A DNA stretch of 64,000 nt, taken from Iocasia fonsfrigidae. Its GTDB lineage: Bacteria > Bacillota > Halanaerobiia > Halanaerobiales > DTU029. Under the pieces are notes generated by a model. The model searched no databases and was not told the origin of the DNA. It saw only the letters and a program-made list of their open reading frames with translations. The first letter of the stretch is position 1. Every line of letters starts with the position of its first letter. The position numbers and the translations under genes are program-made. The stretch covers positions 3,700,137-3,764,136 of the forward strand of contig NZ_CP046640.1 of NCBI RefSeq assembly GCF_017751145.1, read 5' to 3'. Shown one piece after another: positions 1 to 8,396 of the stretch.

Positions 1-577
1 TCTCTTTTGCAGAAATTGGATCAAGGGCTGAAGTAACCTCATCACATAAAATCACCTCTGGTTCTACAGCTAAAGTACGGGCCAGACATAACCTCTGCTG
101 CTGACCAATAGACAAATCTGCCGCTGGAGAATCCAGTCTATCCTTTACTTCTTCCCATAGATTAGCCTTTCTAAGTGAAGTTTCTACAATCTCAGTAAGC
201 TCTTGTTTTGGTAATTTACTATGTAAACGGGGACCAAAAGCTACATTATTATAAATTGATGCTGGTAGGGGATACGGCCTTTGTGCAACCAGACCTACTC
301 TTTTCCTCAGTTCCGGAACCGGGTGGTCAGGGTGATAGATATCTTCCTGACCAATATATATTTTTCCCTCTACTCTGACATCATCCTGAATATCATGTAG
401 TCTATTTATTGTTTTTAATAAAGTTGTCTTCCCACAACCCGAAGGGCCAATAATAGTAGTTAATTTATTTTTAGGAATATTAACACTGATATCCTTTAAG
501 GCCCCTACTGCTTTTTTATTACTGGTATAGAAAACATTTAAGTTTCTAATCTCTATTTCCGGTGCAAATTGACTCAC
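1..577 (-). CDS. pstB: Phosphate ABC transporter ATP-binding protein PstB (N-terminal part, cut by window edge)
   Basis: ATPase of the high-affinity phosphate importer, acting at the inner face of the membrane with PstA and PstC. The reading frame starts at a GTG (575-577) behind a GGGG ribosome site and runs off the left edge after about 192 residues. Visible are Walker A (GPSGCGKTT), the Q-loop, the ABC signature as LSIGQQQR, and Walker B followed by DEVTSALDP. The signature has Ile where LSGGQ is usual, and Walker B reads CDEVTSALDP where most PstB have DEPTSALDP. It follows pstA by about 30 bp and ends the visible pstSCAB operon. Assignment is firm from motifs and operon order. Confidence 0.93.
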   Translation of the reverse strand, partial: MSQFAPEIEIRNLNVFYTSNKKAVGALKDISVNIPKNKLTTIIGPSGCGKTTLLKTINRLHDIQDDVRVEGKIYIGQEDIYHPDHPVPELRKRVGLVAQRPYPLPASIYNNVAFGPRLHSKLPKQELTEIVETSLRKANLWEEVKDRLDSPAADLSIGQQQRLCLARTLAVEPEVILCDEVTSALDPISAKE

Positions 578-607
578 TTATTTCCCCTTCTTTCTTTTTT
601 AGAAGCT

Positions 608-1465
608 TTAATTGCCTTTGTCCTGTATATATCTGGAAAAATATTTAATACTTAACCTGGAAAGGACATTTAATATAATTATTATAACTAACAAAACAAA
701 AGAAGCAGCATAGGCATCAGCCCTTACTTTAGCATGAAAAGCACTTGCCTGCTGAAAAATCAAAATAGGTAGGGCTGTTACTGAATCAAATAAACCCTGT
801 GGCATTGAACTACTGCTACCAGCTGTAAAGATTATTGTTGCAGCATCTCCAATACCCCTCCCTAAACCAATCAAAACCCCTGCAACTATTCCCGGAAGGG
901 CGTATCTTATAACTACTAATGAAGACTCCAGTTTGGTTGTTCCCATGGAATAAACTGCTTCTTTTAGGTTATTAGGAACAGAACTAATGGCCTCATCAGT
1001 ATAACGGGTTATTATTGGTAATTCTAATAGGGTTAAAGCCATAATACCAGCCAGCAAACTCCCCCGCTGCTTAATAAAAACCAGAATAGTCATTACAAAT
1101 ATACCCAGTACTATTGAAGGTGTACCCCAGAGTATTTCCAACAAAACCCGTATTTTATTAGCATAACTTCTTTTTAAATAATCAGTCTGCAAATAGCTTG
1201 CTATCAATAATGCCAGAGTAATCGCCAGCAGTGTAGCAGGTAATACTAAGTAAATACTACCCAATAGGGCATGAAGAAAACCGCCTTTACCCCCCAGTAA
1301 ATACTTTGGCCCTGGTGGTGTAATAACAAGAGCAGGGTTACCGAGAAGCACCCCTCCCCCTTTGATTAGGGTAATGACAATAATAATAATTAAGGAAAAC
1401 ATTACCACTAAAAAGGATAAAAAGGTAAGCAATTTAAAAACTTTCTCTACTTGATATCTATTCAT
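608..1465 (-). CDS. pstA: Phosphate ABC transporter permease PstA
   Basis: Membrane permease of the phosphate importer, 285 residues, with about six hydrophobic segments. The cytoplasmic loop that docks on PstB (EAVYSMGTTKLES...GIVAGVLIGLGRGIGDAATI) is present around residues 165-215. Its start overlaps the end of pstC by 8 bp, which points to translational coupling. PstA and PstC were told apart by order (S-C-A-B) and by the more PstC-like EYASSRIR region of the neighbour. Confidence 0.93.
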   Translation of the reverse strand: MNRYQVEKVFKLLTFLSFLVVMFSLIIIIVITLIKGGGVLLGNPALVITPPGPKYLLGGKGGFLHALLGSIYLVLPATLLAITLALLIASYLQTDYLKRSYANKIRVLLEILWGTPSIVLGIFVMTILVFIKQRGSLLAGIMALTLLELPIITRYTDEAISSVPNNLKEAVYSMGTTKLESSLVVIRYALPGIVAGVLIGLGRGIGDAATIIFTAGSSSSMPQGLFDSVTALPILIFQQASAFHAKVRADAYAASFVLLVIIIILNVLSRLSIKYFSRYIQDKGN

Positions 1466-2360
1466 ATTTCCACCTCTCCCGCAGACAATTTTTTAAATGG
1501 CAGGAAAATAAGTTGAAAATAGTAACCACAATAAATAAAAACAAGGCTACAAAAATTAAAGCAGACCTTTCTTCAGGAATAGACATCATCTCACCAAAAC
1601 TATTTACTATCAAACTCGGCAGGGTCTGGCCAGCTGAAAACAGCGAAGGAAAACTATTTTTTCCCCCAATTACCATTGCTACTGCCATTGTCTCACCAAA
1701 AGCCCTACCCAGGGCTAAAATAATAGCTGATACTATTCCCGGACCAGCCGCCTTTAATAATACCAGCTGAATCAGCTGCCAGTTAGTAGTCCCTAGTGAT
1801 AAGGTTTGTTCCTTTAACCCTAATGGTATTGCCCTAAGTGATTCTACTGTTAATGAAATAATAAGTGGAAAAATCATTACTGCTAGCACAACTGATGCTG
1901 TAAAAATACAACAACCAGTTGTTTTCACTCCCAAACAGGGACCTACATAATCTTTAACAAAGGGAACAAGAACAAGTAAAGCACATAAACCAAATACTAC
2001 TGAAGGAATACCAGCTAAGACATCTATAAAACCCTGCAGATATATTCTTATTCTACTTGAAGCATATTCGGCAATGTAGATAGCAGCCATAATAGATATC
2101 GGTACAGCAATAAGCATAGCCAACAATGTCACATAAAAGGTGCCTAAAATAGCAGGGGAAAACCCAAAAGTATAACTTTCGGGTTTCCACTGTGATGAGA
2201 ATAATAGGTCTATTGTAGATTGTTTGGTTAATATCAGGTAGGAGCTCTTGATCAACAAAGTAAAAATTGAAATAAAAAGCAAACAAACACTTATAACCAC
2301 TAACAACATTACTTTAGAACTTATTAGGTCTTTAAGCTGTCTAAAAGTAAATTTATTCAT
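1458..2360 (-). CDS. pstC: Phosphate ABC transporter permease PstC
   Basis: Second permease of the phosphate importer, 300 residues with about six membrane segments. Typical PstC features are IAEYASSRIRIYLQGFIDVLAGIPSV split over residues 92-120 and the coupling loop EQTLSLGTTNWQ...ALGRAFGETMAVAMVIGG. It lies 15 bp after pstS and overlaps pstA, so the four genes are almost certainly one transcript. Confidence 0.94.
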   Translation of the reverse strand: MNKFTFRQLKDLISSKVMLLVVISVCLLFISIFTLLIKSSYLILTKQSTIDLLFSSQWKPESYTFGFSPAILGTFYVTLLAMLIAVPISIMAAIYIAEYASSRIRIYLQGFIDVLAGIPSVVFGLCALLVLVPFVKDYVGPCLGVKTTGCCIFTASVVLAVMIFPLIISLTVESLRAIPLGLKEQTLSLGTTNWQLIQLVLLKAAGPGIVSAIILALGRAFGETMAVAMVIGGKNSFPSLFSAGQTLPSLIVNSFGEMMSIPEERSALIFVALFLFIVVTIFNLFSCHLKNCLRERWKYE

Positions 2361-2375
2361 TTGGTCTCTCCTTAA

Positions 2376-3383
2376 TTATTGCCGACGTTTGCCATCTTCC
2401 AGGTAATTAATCTCCTCTTTTAACTCTTCATTGGCTAGTTTTACATAACCATTCTCCACTACATATTTTTGTCCATCAGTTAATATCCACTTAATAAATT
2501 CTTTTACTTCTGCTGTAAAAGAACCCTTCCCTACTACATAGTCCCTGCGGGCAGGTGGAGAAGGGTATTTCCCCTCAGAAACACTTTTTATAAACATATC
2601 CCGATTATCATAAAAACTTTCTTCAGCATTAAGTCTATTATTATTATTCAAGTCCACTGGTACCGGTCTAATTTTTTCAGCAAATTTCCCTGTTTCTATA
2701 CTATAGGCATAGTTTAAATTAGTAAAACCAATAGCATTTTTCTCATCCTCCACTGCAGCAGCAACAGGCTGATCACCACTAAAATTAGCATCTGCTTGAT
2801 CCTGGAGATCAGACTGGGTATAATCACCTAAAAAACTAGCCCAAACCTTAGCAGCACCAGAGGCATCTGCCCGGCCATAGACAGTTATTTGATCATCTAT
2901 CATATCTTTTCCAACTATTTCTCCCCAATTTACTGTCTCTTTGAGAAAGATTTTCTTTAAATCTTCCTGTGATAAACCCTGCTCATATATCTCCATCAAG
3001 ACAGGGTTATCCTCATTTACTACTGCAACTACTGAGTCTTTTACAGTAGCAATATAAAAAGCCTCCTGTTCTAGTTCTTCCTCCCTTATCGGTCTGGATA
3101 CCATACCTATATCAACCTGGCCATTTAAAACATCCGAAATACCCTTACCAGCACCTCCACCAGCAAGCTCAATTACTACATTATGTGTTTTTTGATATTC
3201 ATCTGCCCAGACCACCATCATTGGATAGAGTGCCCAGGCCCCAGATATTCTAATTGTTGGAATTTGCTCTAAACTATCTTCTTTCTGTAAACTGCTACAG
3301 GATGATAGGACCATACTGGTTAGAACCAGTATTAACCCTAAAACTAAAACACTCCTTAATTTTGTTTTTTCCATTTTTATCAT
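2376..3383 (-). CDS. pstS: Phosphate-binding lipoprotein PstS
   Basis: Extracytoplasmic phosphate-binding protein, 335 residues. The N-terminus is a lipoprotein signal peptide: a basic start, a hydrophobic run, then the lipobox LSSC at about residues 26-29, so the mature protein is lipid-anchored. The body has the PstS fold signs: a short strand with S-G-A-W near the start, GGGAGKGISDVLNGQVDIGMVSR for phosphate contact (read in two stretches, about residues 75-97), and YGRADASGA. The ATG at 3383 sits behind AGGAGAA. It heads the pst operon with a sigma-A-type promoter upstream. No clear PhoB/PhoP box was recognised by eye. Confidence 0.93.
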   Translation of the reverse strand: MIKMEKTKLRSVLVLGLILVLTSMVLSSCSSLQKEDSLEQIPTIRISGAWALYPMMVVWADEYQKTHNVVIELAGGGAGKGISDVLNGQVDIGMVSRPIREEELEQEAFYIATVKDSVVAVVNEDNPVLMEIYEQGLSQEDLKKIFLKETVNWGEIVGKDMIDDQITVYGRADASGAAKVWASFLGDYTQSDLQDQADANFSGDQPVAAAVEDEKNAIGFTNLNYAYSIETGKFAEKIRPVPVDLNNNNRLNAEESFYDNRDMFIKSVSEGKYPSPPARRDYVVGKGSFTAEVKEFIKWILTDGQKYVVENGYVKLANEELKEEINYLEDGKRRQ

Positions 3384-3449
3384 ATTCTCCTTCCTATAAA
3401 ATATTATGTTTTTTTACTTAACCCTATGTCTTATAAATTTAATATAATT

Positions 3450-3478
3450 AATATATCATATAATCTCTATATTGTCTA
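3450..3478 (-). promoter_or_regulatory. Probable sigma-A promoter of pstSCAB
   Basis: On the minus strand TAGACA (3473-3478) and TATATT (3450-3455) are separated by exactly 17 bp, about 70 bp upstream of the pstS start. This is the only well-spaced hexamer pair seen between pstS and the Rrf2 gene. Confidence 0.5.
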
Positions 3479-3508
3479 TATACTAAGTAGACTTTAAAAC
3501 ATAAAAAA

Positions 3509-3910
3509 TTAAATTAGATCTTTAAATGTTGTTTTTTCTAATAAATCAGCTGTATAATCTCTAATATCTTTAAATAAAGCCAGCAACTTATCATTTTGTT
3601 CTGTAGGGGTATATTCATAGAAATATTCACTAACAGATCCGATTGGGGCTAAAGGTCCATCAATAAGCCTGATAACCTCTGCAATAGATATCTCACCTGG
3701 CACCTGTGCAAGTTTATATCCCCCACCAACACCACGGACACTCCTGACATATCCTGCCCCTTTTAAAATAAGCAGAATCTGCTCCAGATATTTCTTGGGT
3801 ATATTATTTTGTTCAGCCAGTTCTCCGATAGTAAGCAGGCCATCATCATAAGTCCTGGCCAGATCTATTAGTGCCAGACAGGCATACTCACTTTTCCTTG
3901 ATAATTTCAT
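3509..3910 (-). CDS. Rrf2-family transcriptional regulator
   Basis: DNA-binding regulator of 133 residues, the usual Rrf2 length. The winged helix is at residues 1-80: MKLSRKSEYACLAL, IGELAEQNNIPKKYLEQIL, and the wing SVRGVGGGYKLA. The only cysteine is in the first helix, so the three-cysteine Fe-S cluster site of IscR/NsrR is absent. It may therefore be CymR-like, responding through a partner protein, rather than a Fe-S sensor. It stands alone between pst and the polysaccharide genes. A link to the sulfur genes near 45-48 kb is possible but nothing in the sequence shows it. Confidence 0.85.
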   Translation of the reverse strand: MKLSRKSEYACLALIDLARTYDDGLLTIGELAEQNNIPKKYLEQILLILKGAGYVRSVRGVGGGYKLAQVPGEISIAEVIRLIDGPLAPIGSVSEYFYEYTPTEQNDKLLALFKDIRDYTADLLEKTTFKDLI

Positions 3911-4015
3911 TGCTAATCCCCTTTTATTTATCTGTTTATAAATTTAAAAAACTAAAATATTACCTAGTAATTTCTAGCCTTATATTTTATTTCTATAACT
4001 ATCACAGGAGTTGCA

Positions 4016-5437
4016 TTATCTAAACTGATCGATTCTGGTGGCACTTATTTCTTCGTGAGCCTGAATATTTAGGCTTATCAGCACTTCTTCCAGGGATTTT
4101 TCCTCTTTAACCCCACTGGACTTATCTTTGAGAAAAACTACTTTCAAGGTGCGCAGCATTATCTTTAGATCCAGCCACAGGGAATAATTTCTGATATATA
4201 ACAAGTCAAAACGGGCCTTATCTTCAGGGCTTGTAGTATATTTACCCAGCACCTGGGCAAGTCCTGTAACCCCGGCTTTTACCATTATGCGGTATTTAAA
4301 ATGTGGTATATCTTTAGTAAACTCATTAATAAAATGCTGTCTCTCCGGTCGGGGGCCAACTATACTCATATCACCTTTAAGGACATTAAAAAGCTGTGGT
4401 AATTCATCTAACCTGCTGGCCCTTAAAAACCTGCCCAGTGGTGTTATCCTGGGGTCTCTATCATATGCTAACACAGGGCCTGTCTTTTTTTCGGCATTAA
4501 CAATCATGGTTCTAAATTTATAAAGCTTGAATTTCCTGTTTCCCTGGGTAACCCTCTCCTGTATATATAAGACTGGACCCCGGTCATATAACTTAATAAT
4601 TAAAGCCGTAACTGCCATAATAGGCAAAGTAAGTACAATACCAATAAAAGATAGGACTGCATCAAAAATCCGTTTTATAATCATCTTTTCAAAAGACAGA
4701 TGGAGATTGTCTATCTCAAAAACAGGCAGGTCATCAAGCTGAACAGTCCTGGCATTAATCATAGCAATTTCAAATAACTCAGGAACTAGGTAAACAAGCT
4801 TGTTTTTACCAATACAATAGCTTATTAGCTCACTTTTAACCTCACTGCTGACACTGGGACCGACATAAATCTTATCTACCTCATCAATTAACTTATAAAT
4901 ATTATGATCTATATTATTGCAAATATACCTGAGGTCGTCAAGATTATCCTTACTCAATAAAAGCCTTTTAGCAATATTTTCAGTATCCTCTTTAGAACCA
5001 ATAATTAAAATCCTTTTCTTGCGGTAATTCTTTTTAATTTTAAGCAATAAATAGGATTTAAATACAGCCAGCAAAACAAACTGGACAACAAAACCAATAA
5101 TAAAAATACTCCTTGGAAAGGAAAAACCCCTGTTAAAATAAAGTATTCCAGCTGTAATAATATCAACTAATAAGAGACAGCTAAACACTTTAAACAAATT
5201 ATCCATTATTGATTTATAGGACATCGACAGCATATCAAAAAATATGTAGACAATTAAAGTGACTATCGAAATATATGGAATAATAGCATAAAAAGGCCTG
5301 ATATTAGTCATAGATGGTTGAAAATTAAACCTCAAATGAAAGGCAAGATAAAAACTAAAATTTATCAGAAAGACATCAATTATACCTACTAATACCTTGA
5401 GAAAAAAACCGTCCTTTTTTATAAAAGAAAATCTCAT
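4016..5437 (-). CDS. Polyprenyl-phosphate sugar transferase (WbaP/exopolysaccharide initiating family)
   Basis: Membrane enzyme that starts a polysaccharide repeat unit by moving a sugar-1-phosphate onto undecaprenyl phosphate. The N-terminal ~135 residues hold about four membrane segments, followed by a Rossmann-like region (RILIIGSKEDTENIA). The C-terminal ~200 residues form the bacterial sugar transferase domain: the reentrant helix KRIFDAVLSFIG...LPIM, QERVTQGNRKFKLYKFRTM, and the catalytic stretch ASRLDELPQLFNVLKGDMSI followed by VGPRPE. The ATG at 5437 is preferred to the GTG at 5452 because AGTGAGG is then well placed; the product is about 473 residues. It lies with GDP-mannose and UDP-galactose precursor genes. 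Confidence 0.88.
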   Translation of the reverse strand: MRFSFIKKDGFFLKVLVGIIDVFLINFSFYLAFHLRFNFQPSMTNIRPFYAIIPYISIVTLIVYIFFDMLSMSYKSIMDNLFKVFSCLLLVDIITAGILYFNRGFSFPRSIFIIGFVVQFVLLAVFKSYLLLKIKKNYRKKRILIIGSKEDTENIAKRLLLSKDNLDDLRYICNNIDHNIYKLIDEVDKIYVGPSVSSEVKSELISYCIGKNKLVYLVPELFEIAMINARTVQLDDLPVFEIDNLHLSFEKMIIKRIFDAVLSFIGIVLTLPIMAVTALIIKLYDRGPVLYIQERVTQGNRKFKLYKFRTMIVNAEKKTGPVLAYDRDPRITPLGRFLRASRLDELPQLFNVLKGDMSIVGPRPERQHFINEFTKDIPHFKYRIMVKAGVTGLAQVLGKYTTSPEDKARFDLLYIRNYSLWLDLKIMLRTLKVVFLKDKSSGVKEEKSLEEVLISLNIQAHEEISATRIDQFR

Positions 5438-5537
5438 CTCCTCAATCCTCACTTTTAACTTGTATTTTACTATATCATATTATATTATATTACAAAATAC
5501 AATTATTAGCAAAAAATACCTACATTTAATGACTTTT

Positions 5538-5984
5538 TTATTTTTCCTGTTCATACAGGAGATAAGGTGTTTCCTTCATACCCATATTTTGATAAGTTTT
5601 CTGGGCCAGCTTATTATTTTTTTCTACATATAAACGGATTCCACAGACCTCAGGGTCATTCTGAACCAGGTCATTTACATAATTATACAGCCCCCTGAAA
5701 ACCCCTCTACACCTGTATTCTTCGTGAACATAAACACTCTGAATCCACCAGAACACACCATCACGCCAGTCACTCCACTCCTTTGTAATCATTAACTGAC
5801 CCACAACTTTACCGTCTATTTCAACCAGATAATAAACCGCCTTTGAACTATCATTTATTGCATTCCGAACACCAGCCAGCACTATATCTCTGTCCAGATC
5901 CAGTTCCTCTGTTTCCCGGGCCATATTACAATTATATTCTGTAATAACTCCTACATCACTTTCTTCTGCCCTTCTAATCTTCAT
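5538..5984 (-). CDS. GNAT-family N-acetyltransferase
   Basis: Acyl-CoA-dependent acetyltransferase of 148 residues; the substrate is not predictable. The fold is complete: N-terminal IRRAEESDVGVI, central strand FWWIQSVYVHEEYRCRGVFR carrying the R-x-x-G-V acetyl-CoA loop, and the C-terminal LYVEKNNKLAQKTYQNMGM typical of the family. The longest ORF begins 20 codons earlier, but that extension is translated from a REP-like repeat. The ATG at 5984 has a strong AAAGGGGGG site, so it is taken as the start. It is about 50 bp after manC. Confidence 0.85.
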   Translation of the reverse strand: MKIRRAEESDVGVITEYNCNMARETEELDLDRDIVLAGVRNAINDSSKAVYYLVEIDGKVVGQLMITKEWSDWRDGVFWWIQSVYVHEEYRCRGVFRGLYNYVNDLVQNDPEVCGIRLYVEKNNKLAQKTYQNMGMKETPYLLYEQEK

Positions 5985-6002
5985 AACACACCCCCCTTTA
6001 TA

Positions 6003-6027
6003 TGACAAGGGGACGGTTCGTCTGTCA
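6003..6027 (-). repeat. REP-like 25-bp element, copy 1
   Basis: Imperfect palindrome with TGACA/TGTCA ends and the core GGGGACGGTTCG. It lies 7 bp after the manC stop and is an exact inverted match of the copy at 19938-19962. It is the one copy whose G-rich strand is opposite to the upstream gene. Confidence 0.85.
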
Positions 6028-6034
6028 TACCAGT

Positions 6035-7111
6035 CTACAGACATTCCTCCATCCCATTATCTTCAAGTATCTGTCGTATCTCCTTAACCTCCTGGGCCCT
6101 GTTTTTATCACAGATGAGAATAGCATCCTCTGTGTCCACAATAACAATATTCTTGACACCAATTGTAGTCACAACCTTATCTGGGCTATGTATAATAGAA
6201 TCCAGTGTATCTATCCCATAGTGTTTGCCTACTATCACATTACCATTATCATCAAGTTTTTTTACCCGTTCCAGGGCAGGCCAGCTGCCCAGGTCATCCC
6301 AACCGAATGAACCAGGTATTACAAAGATATTATCAGCCTTTTCCATAATTCCATAGTCAATAGATATACCAATTAGGTCTTCAAACTCATCACAGATGAC
6401 TTTTTCAGCTAGATCTGTACCCAGAGCCTGTCCTATTCGTCCTAATGAAGCAGAAAGTTCTGGCATATACAGTTCTATATTGTCAAGGATACTCCTGACC
6501 TGCCAGACAAACATCCCACTATTCCAGAGATAGGTGCCCTCCTCCAAAAACTTTCTGGCCTTTATTATATCTGGTTTTTCAGTAAAGGCCTCTACTTGAT
6601 ATACCTCATCACCATCTATTCTATGCGTCAACTCACCATAATGTATATAACCATAACCAGTCTCAGGATGGGTTGGATTAATACCCAGTGTTACCAAATT
6701 ACAACCTGTTGCCGCCACCATAACTGCTTTCTTTAAAATGTTTAGAAAATTATCTTTCTCTTCAATCAAGTGATCAGCCGGCAGCACTATCATTGTTGAT
6801 CCAGGGTATTTCCTGTCAATGATTAAGGCTGACAAACCAATACAGGCTGCTGTATCCCGCTTTACCGGCTCAACTATAATATTTTCTGCAGGTATCCCCT
6901 TCAATTGCTTTTCGATAGGCCTTTGATAGGCCTTATTTGTAGCAATAAAAACCTGCTCTAATGGTATTAATTCACTGATTCTCTCCACTGTAGCCTGTAA
7001 CATCGTCTGCTGATCATCTGTTAATTTTAGGAATTGTTTCGGCCGGTGACTCCTGCTTAACGGCCAAAAACGAGTCCCCTCTCCACCTGCCATTATTAAA
7101 GCTGTTATCAT
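6035..7111 (-). CDS. manC: Mannose-1-phosphate guanylyltransferase
   Basis: Cytoplasmic enzyme making GDP-mannose from mannose-1-phosphate and GTP. The nucleotidyltransferase signature MAGGEGTRFWPLSRSHRPKQ is at residues 7-26, with LPADHLI and EKPD further on. At 358 residues it has only the transferase domain plus a short beta-helix tail and lacks the C-terminal isomerase of bifunctional AlgA/ManC proteins. The start has an AGAGGAGAG ribosome site. It sits with galE and an initiating sugar transferase, so the product probably feeds exopolysaccharide or glycan synthesis. Confidence 0.92.
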   Translation of the reverse strand: MITALIMAGGEGTRFWPLSRSHRPKQFLKLTDDQQTMLQATVERISELIPLEQVFIATNKAYQRPIEKQLKGIPAENIIVEPVKRDTAACIGLSALIIDRKYPGSTMIVLPADHLIEEKDNFLNILKKAVMVAATGCNLVTLGINPTHPETGYGYIHYGELTHRIDGDEVYQVEAFTEKPDIIKARKFLEEGTYLWNSGMFVWQVRSILDNIELYMPELSASLGRIGQALGTDLAEKVICDEFEDLIGISIDYGIMEKADNIFVIPGSFGWDDLGSWPALERVKKLDDNGNVIVGKHYGIDTLDSIIHSPDKVVTTIGVKNIVIVDTEDAILICDKNRAQEVKEIRQILEDNGMEECL

Positions 7112-7220
7112 AAATATCTCTCCTCTATATATTACGATATCATCTATAAGTCATGCAAAATTATTACTTATATATAATTATAATACAATAGAGTAGTTTA
7201 AGCAATCCATCAATATTAGA

Positions 7221-8138
7221 TTAGCTGATAGACCTGTAATAGGCAAGGGTTTCTTTTAAACCACTGCTCAAGTCATAGAGTGGTTCCCATTCTAGAACAG
7301 CCCTGGCCCTGCTGTTATCTAAATAGCTATGCCGGATATCACCCTTGCGTTCCTTTTGATAAACCGGTTCCAGGTCACTTCCTAGTATCTTATTAATGAG
7401 CTGATATAGTTCATTAACTGTAACCTGTATCTTACTACTTATGTTTAATAATTTTCCGCCAGCCCCACTCAAAGCCTTGAGGTTAGCCTCTACTATATCC
7501 CTGACATAGATAAAATCCCTACTCTGTTCTCCATCACCAAAAATAACCGGCCTCTCCCCAGCCAACATCTTATCTACAAAGATAGAAATAACCCCACCCT
7601 CACCTTTAGGATCCTGTCTAGGACCATATACATTAGCATATCTAAAAATAGTATAATCCAGATCATATAACTCCTGATAGGCCCTTAGATAGTGTTCAGG
7701 TGTATGTTTGCTAATACCATAGGGAGAGATTGCTTTCAGGGGGTGACACTCATCAAGGGGCAGATAATCTGGTTCACCATATACTGCTGCTGATGAAGGG
7801 TAAATTATCTTCTTTACATTATATTTCCTACAGCATTCCAGTAAATTAACCGTACCCGTAATATTATTTTTAATATCAAATAGGGGATCCCGAAGAGACT
7901 GCTGTACATCTATCTGGGCTGCGTGATGAATCACATGTGTAATACCCTCTTTCTTAAAAACCCCATTGATCAGTGGAGAACTGACATCTACTTGATAAAA
8001 CTCAGCCCCCTGATTAATATTTTCGGCCTTGCCCTGTGAGAGATTGTCCACAATAACTGTTTGATATCCCTGTTCAACCAGACAATCAACAATATTTGAA
8101 CCAATAAAACCTGCACCACCTGTAACTAGAACTTTCAT
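7221..8138 (-). CDS. galE: UDP-glucose 4-epimerase-like NAD-dependent epimerase
   Basis: Extended short-chain dehydrogenase that interconverts UDP-glucose and UDP-galactose or related UDP sugars. The NAD-binding loop GGAGFIGSNI is at residues 7-16, and the catalytic pair is in YGISK (about residues 151-155) with a preceding SSAAVYGEP. The length of 305 residues fits the short GalE group. Substrate range (UDP-Glc or UDP-GlcNAc) cannot be fixed from sequence. The gene ends a minus-strand group with manC and the sugar transferase; about 110 bp separate it from manC. Confidence 0.85.
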   Translation of the reverse strand: MKVLVTGGAGFIGSNIVDCLVEQGYQTVIVDNLSQGKAENINQGAEFYQVDVSSPLINGVFKKEGITHVIHHAAQIDVQQSLRDPLFDIKNNITGTVNLLECCRKYNVKKIIYPSSAAVYGEPDYLPLDECHPLKAISPYGISKHTPEHYLRAYQELYDLDYTIFRYANVYGPRQDPKGEGGVISIFVDKMLAGERPVIFGDGEQSRDFIYVRDIVEANLKALSGAGGKLLNISSKIQVTVNELYQLINKILGSDLEPVYQKERKGDIRHSYLDNSRARAVLEWEPLYDLSSGLKETLAYYRSIS

Positions 8139-8175
8139 ATTTATACCAACTCCTCAGTTTTCCTGCTGATACCCC

Positions 8176-8204
8176 TTTACAAAATTGCTAATTTGTTGTA
8201 TACT
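8176..8204 (+). promoter_or_regulatory. Sigma-A promoter of small peptide gene 1
   Basis: TTTACA (8176-8181) and TATACT (8199-8204) with a 17-bp spacer. Hexamers and spacing are the same as at 19701-19729, which also drives a paralogous peptide. The ~45-nt leader downstream is almost identical in the two loci. Confidence 0.8.
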
Positions 8205-8255
8205 CTAGCCATAACCTTTATAAGACTATAAGAAAATAAGAAAGGGGAGATTAAT

Positions 8256-8345
8256 ATGCTTAAAGATTTGATAATTGTATTATCTCTAACAGCTATAGTT
8301 CTTGTTCCACAACTATTACAGCTGCTCATCACTGATGAAAAGTAG
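8256..8345 (+). CDS. 29-residue hydrophobic small peptide, paralogue 1
   Basis: Very short gene with AAGGGGAG ribosome site, ATG and TAG stop. The peptide begins MLKDLIIVLSLTAIVLVPQL and ends in ITDEK: two charged residues, one hydrophobic span of about 20 residues broken by a Pro-Gln, and a charged tail. It should insert in the membrane. The paralogue at 19781-19870 has the same length and plan and keeps M-L-(K/R)-D-L, V-P-Q-L-L and the final E-K. Its own promoter, conserved leader and terminator argue that it is expressed. The function is unknown; a type I toxin or a membrane-complex subunit are guesses. Confidence 0.75.
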   Translation: MLKDLIIVLSLTAIVLVPQLLQLLITDEK

Positions 8346-8360
8346 GAAACTCGACTTTTT

Positions 8361-8396
8361 AAGTCCCAGCTCCACAAAGAAGCTGGGACTTTTTTG
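8361..8396 (+). terminator. Rho-independent terminator of small peptide gene 1
   Basis: AAGTCCCAGCT pairs with AGCTGGGACTT around a 9-nt loop and is followed by a T run. It lies 15 bp after the stop codon. Confidence 0.85.

Noticed and set aside
5985-6044. N-terminal extension of the GNAT protein
   Set aside because: The 20 extra codons are translated from a REP-like repeat, and the downstream ATG has a far better ribosome site.
6002-6310. Plus-strand ORF over manC
   Set aside because: Lies antisense to a clear enzyme gene, contains the REP element, and has no ribosome site or recognisable motif.
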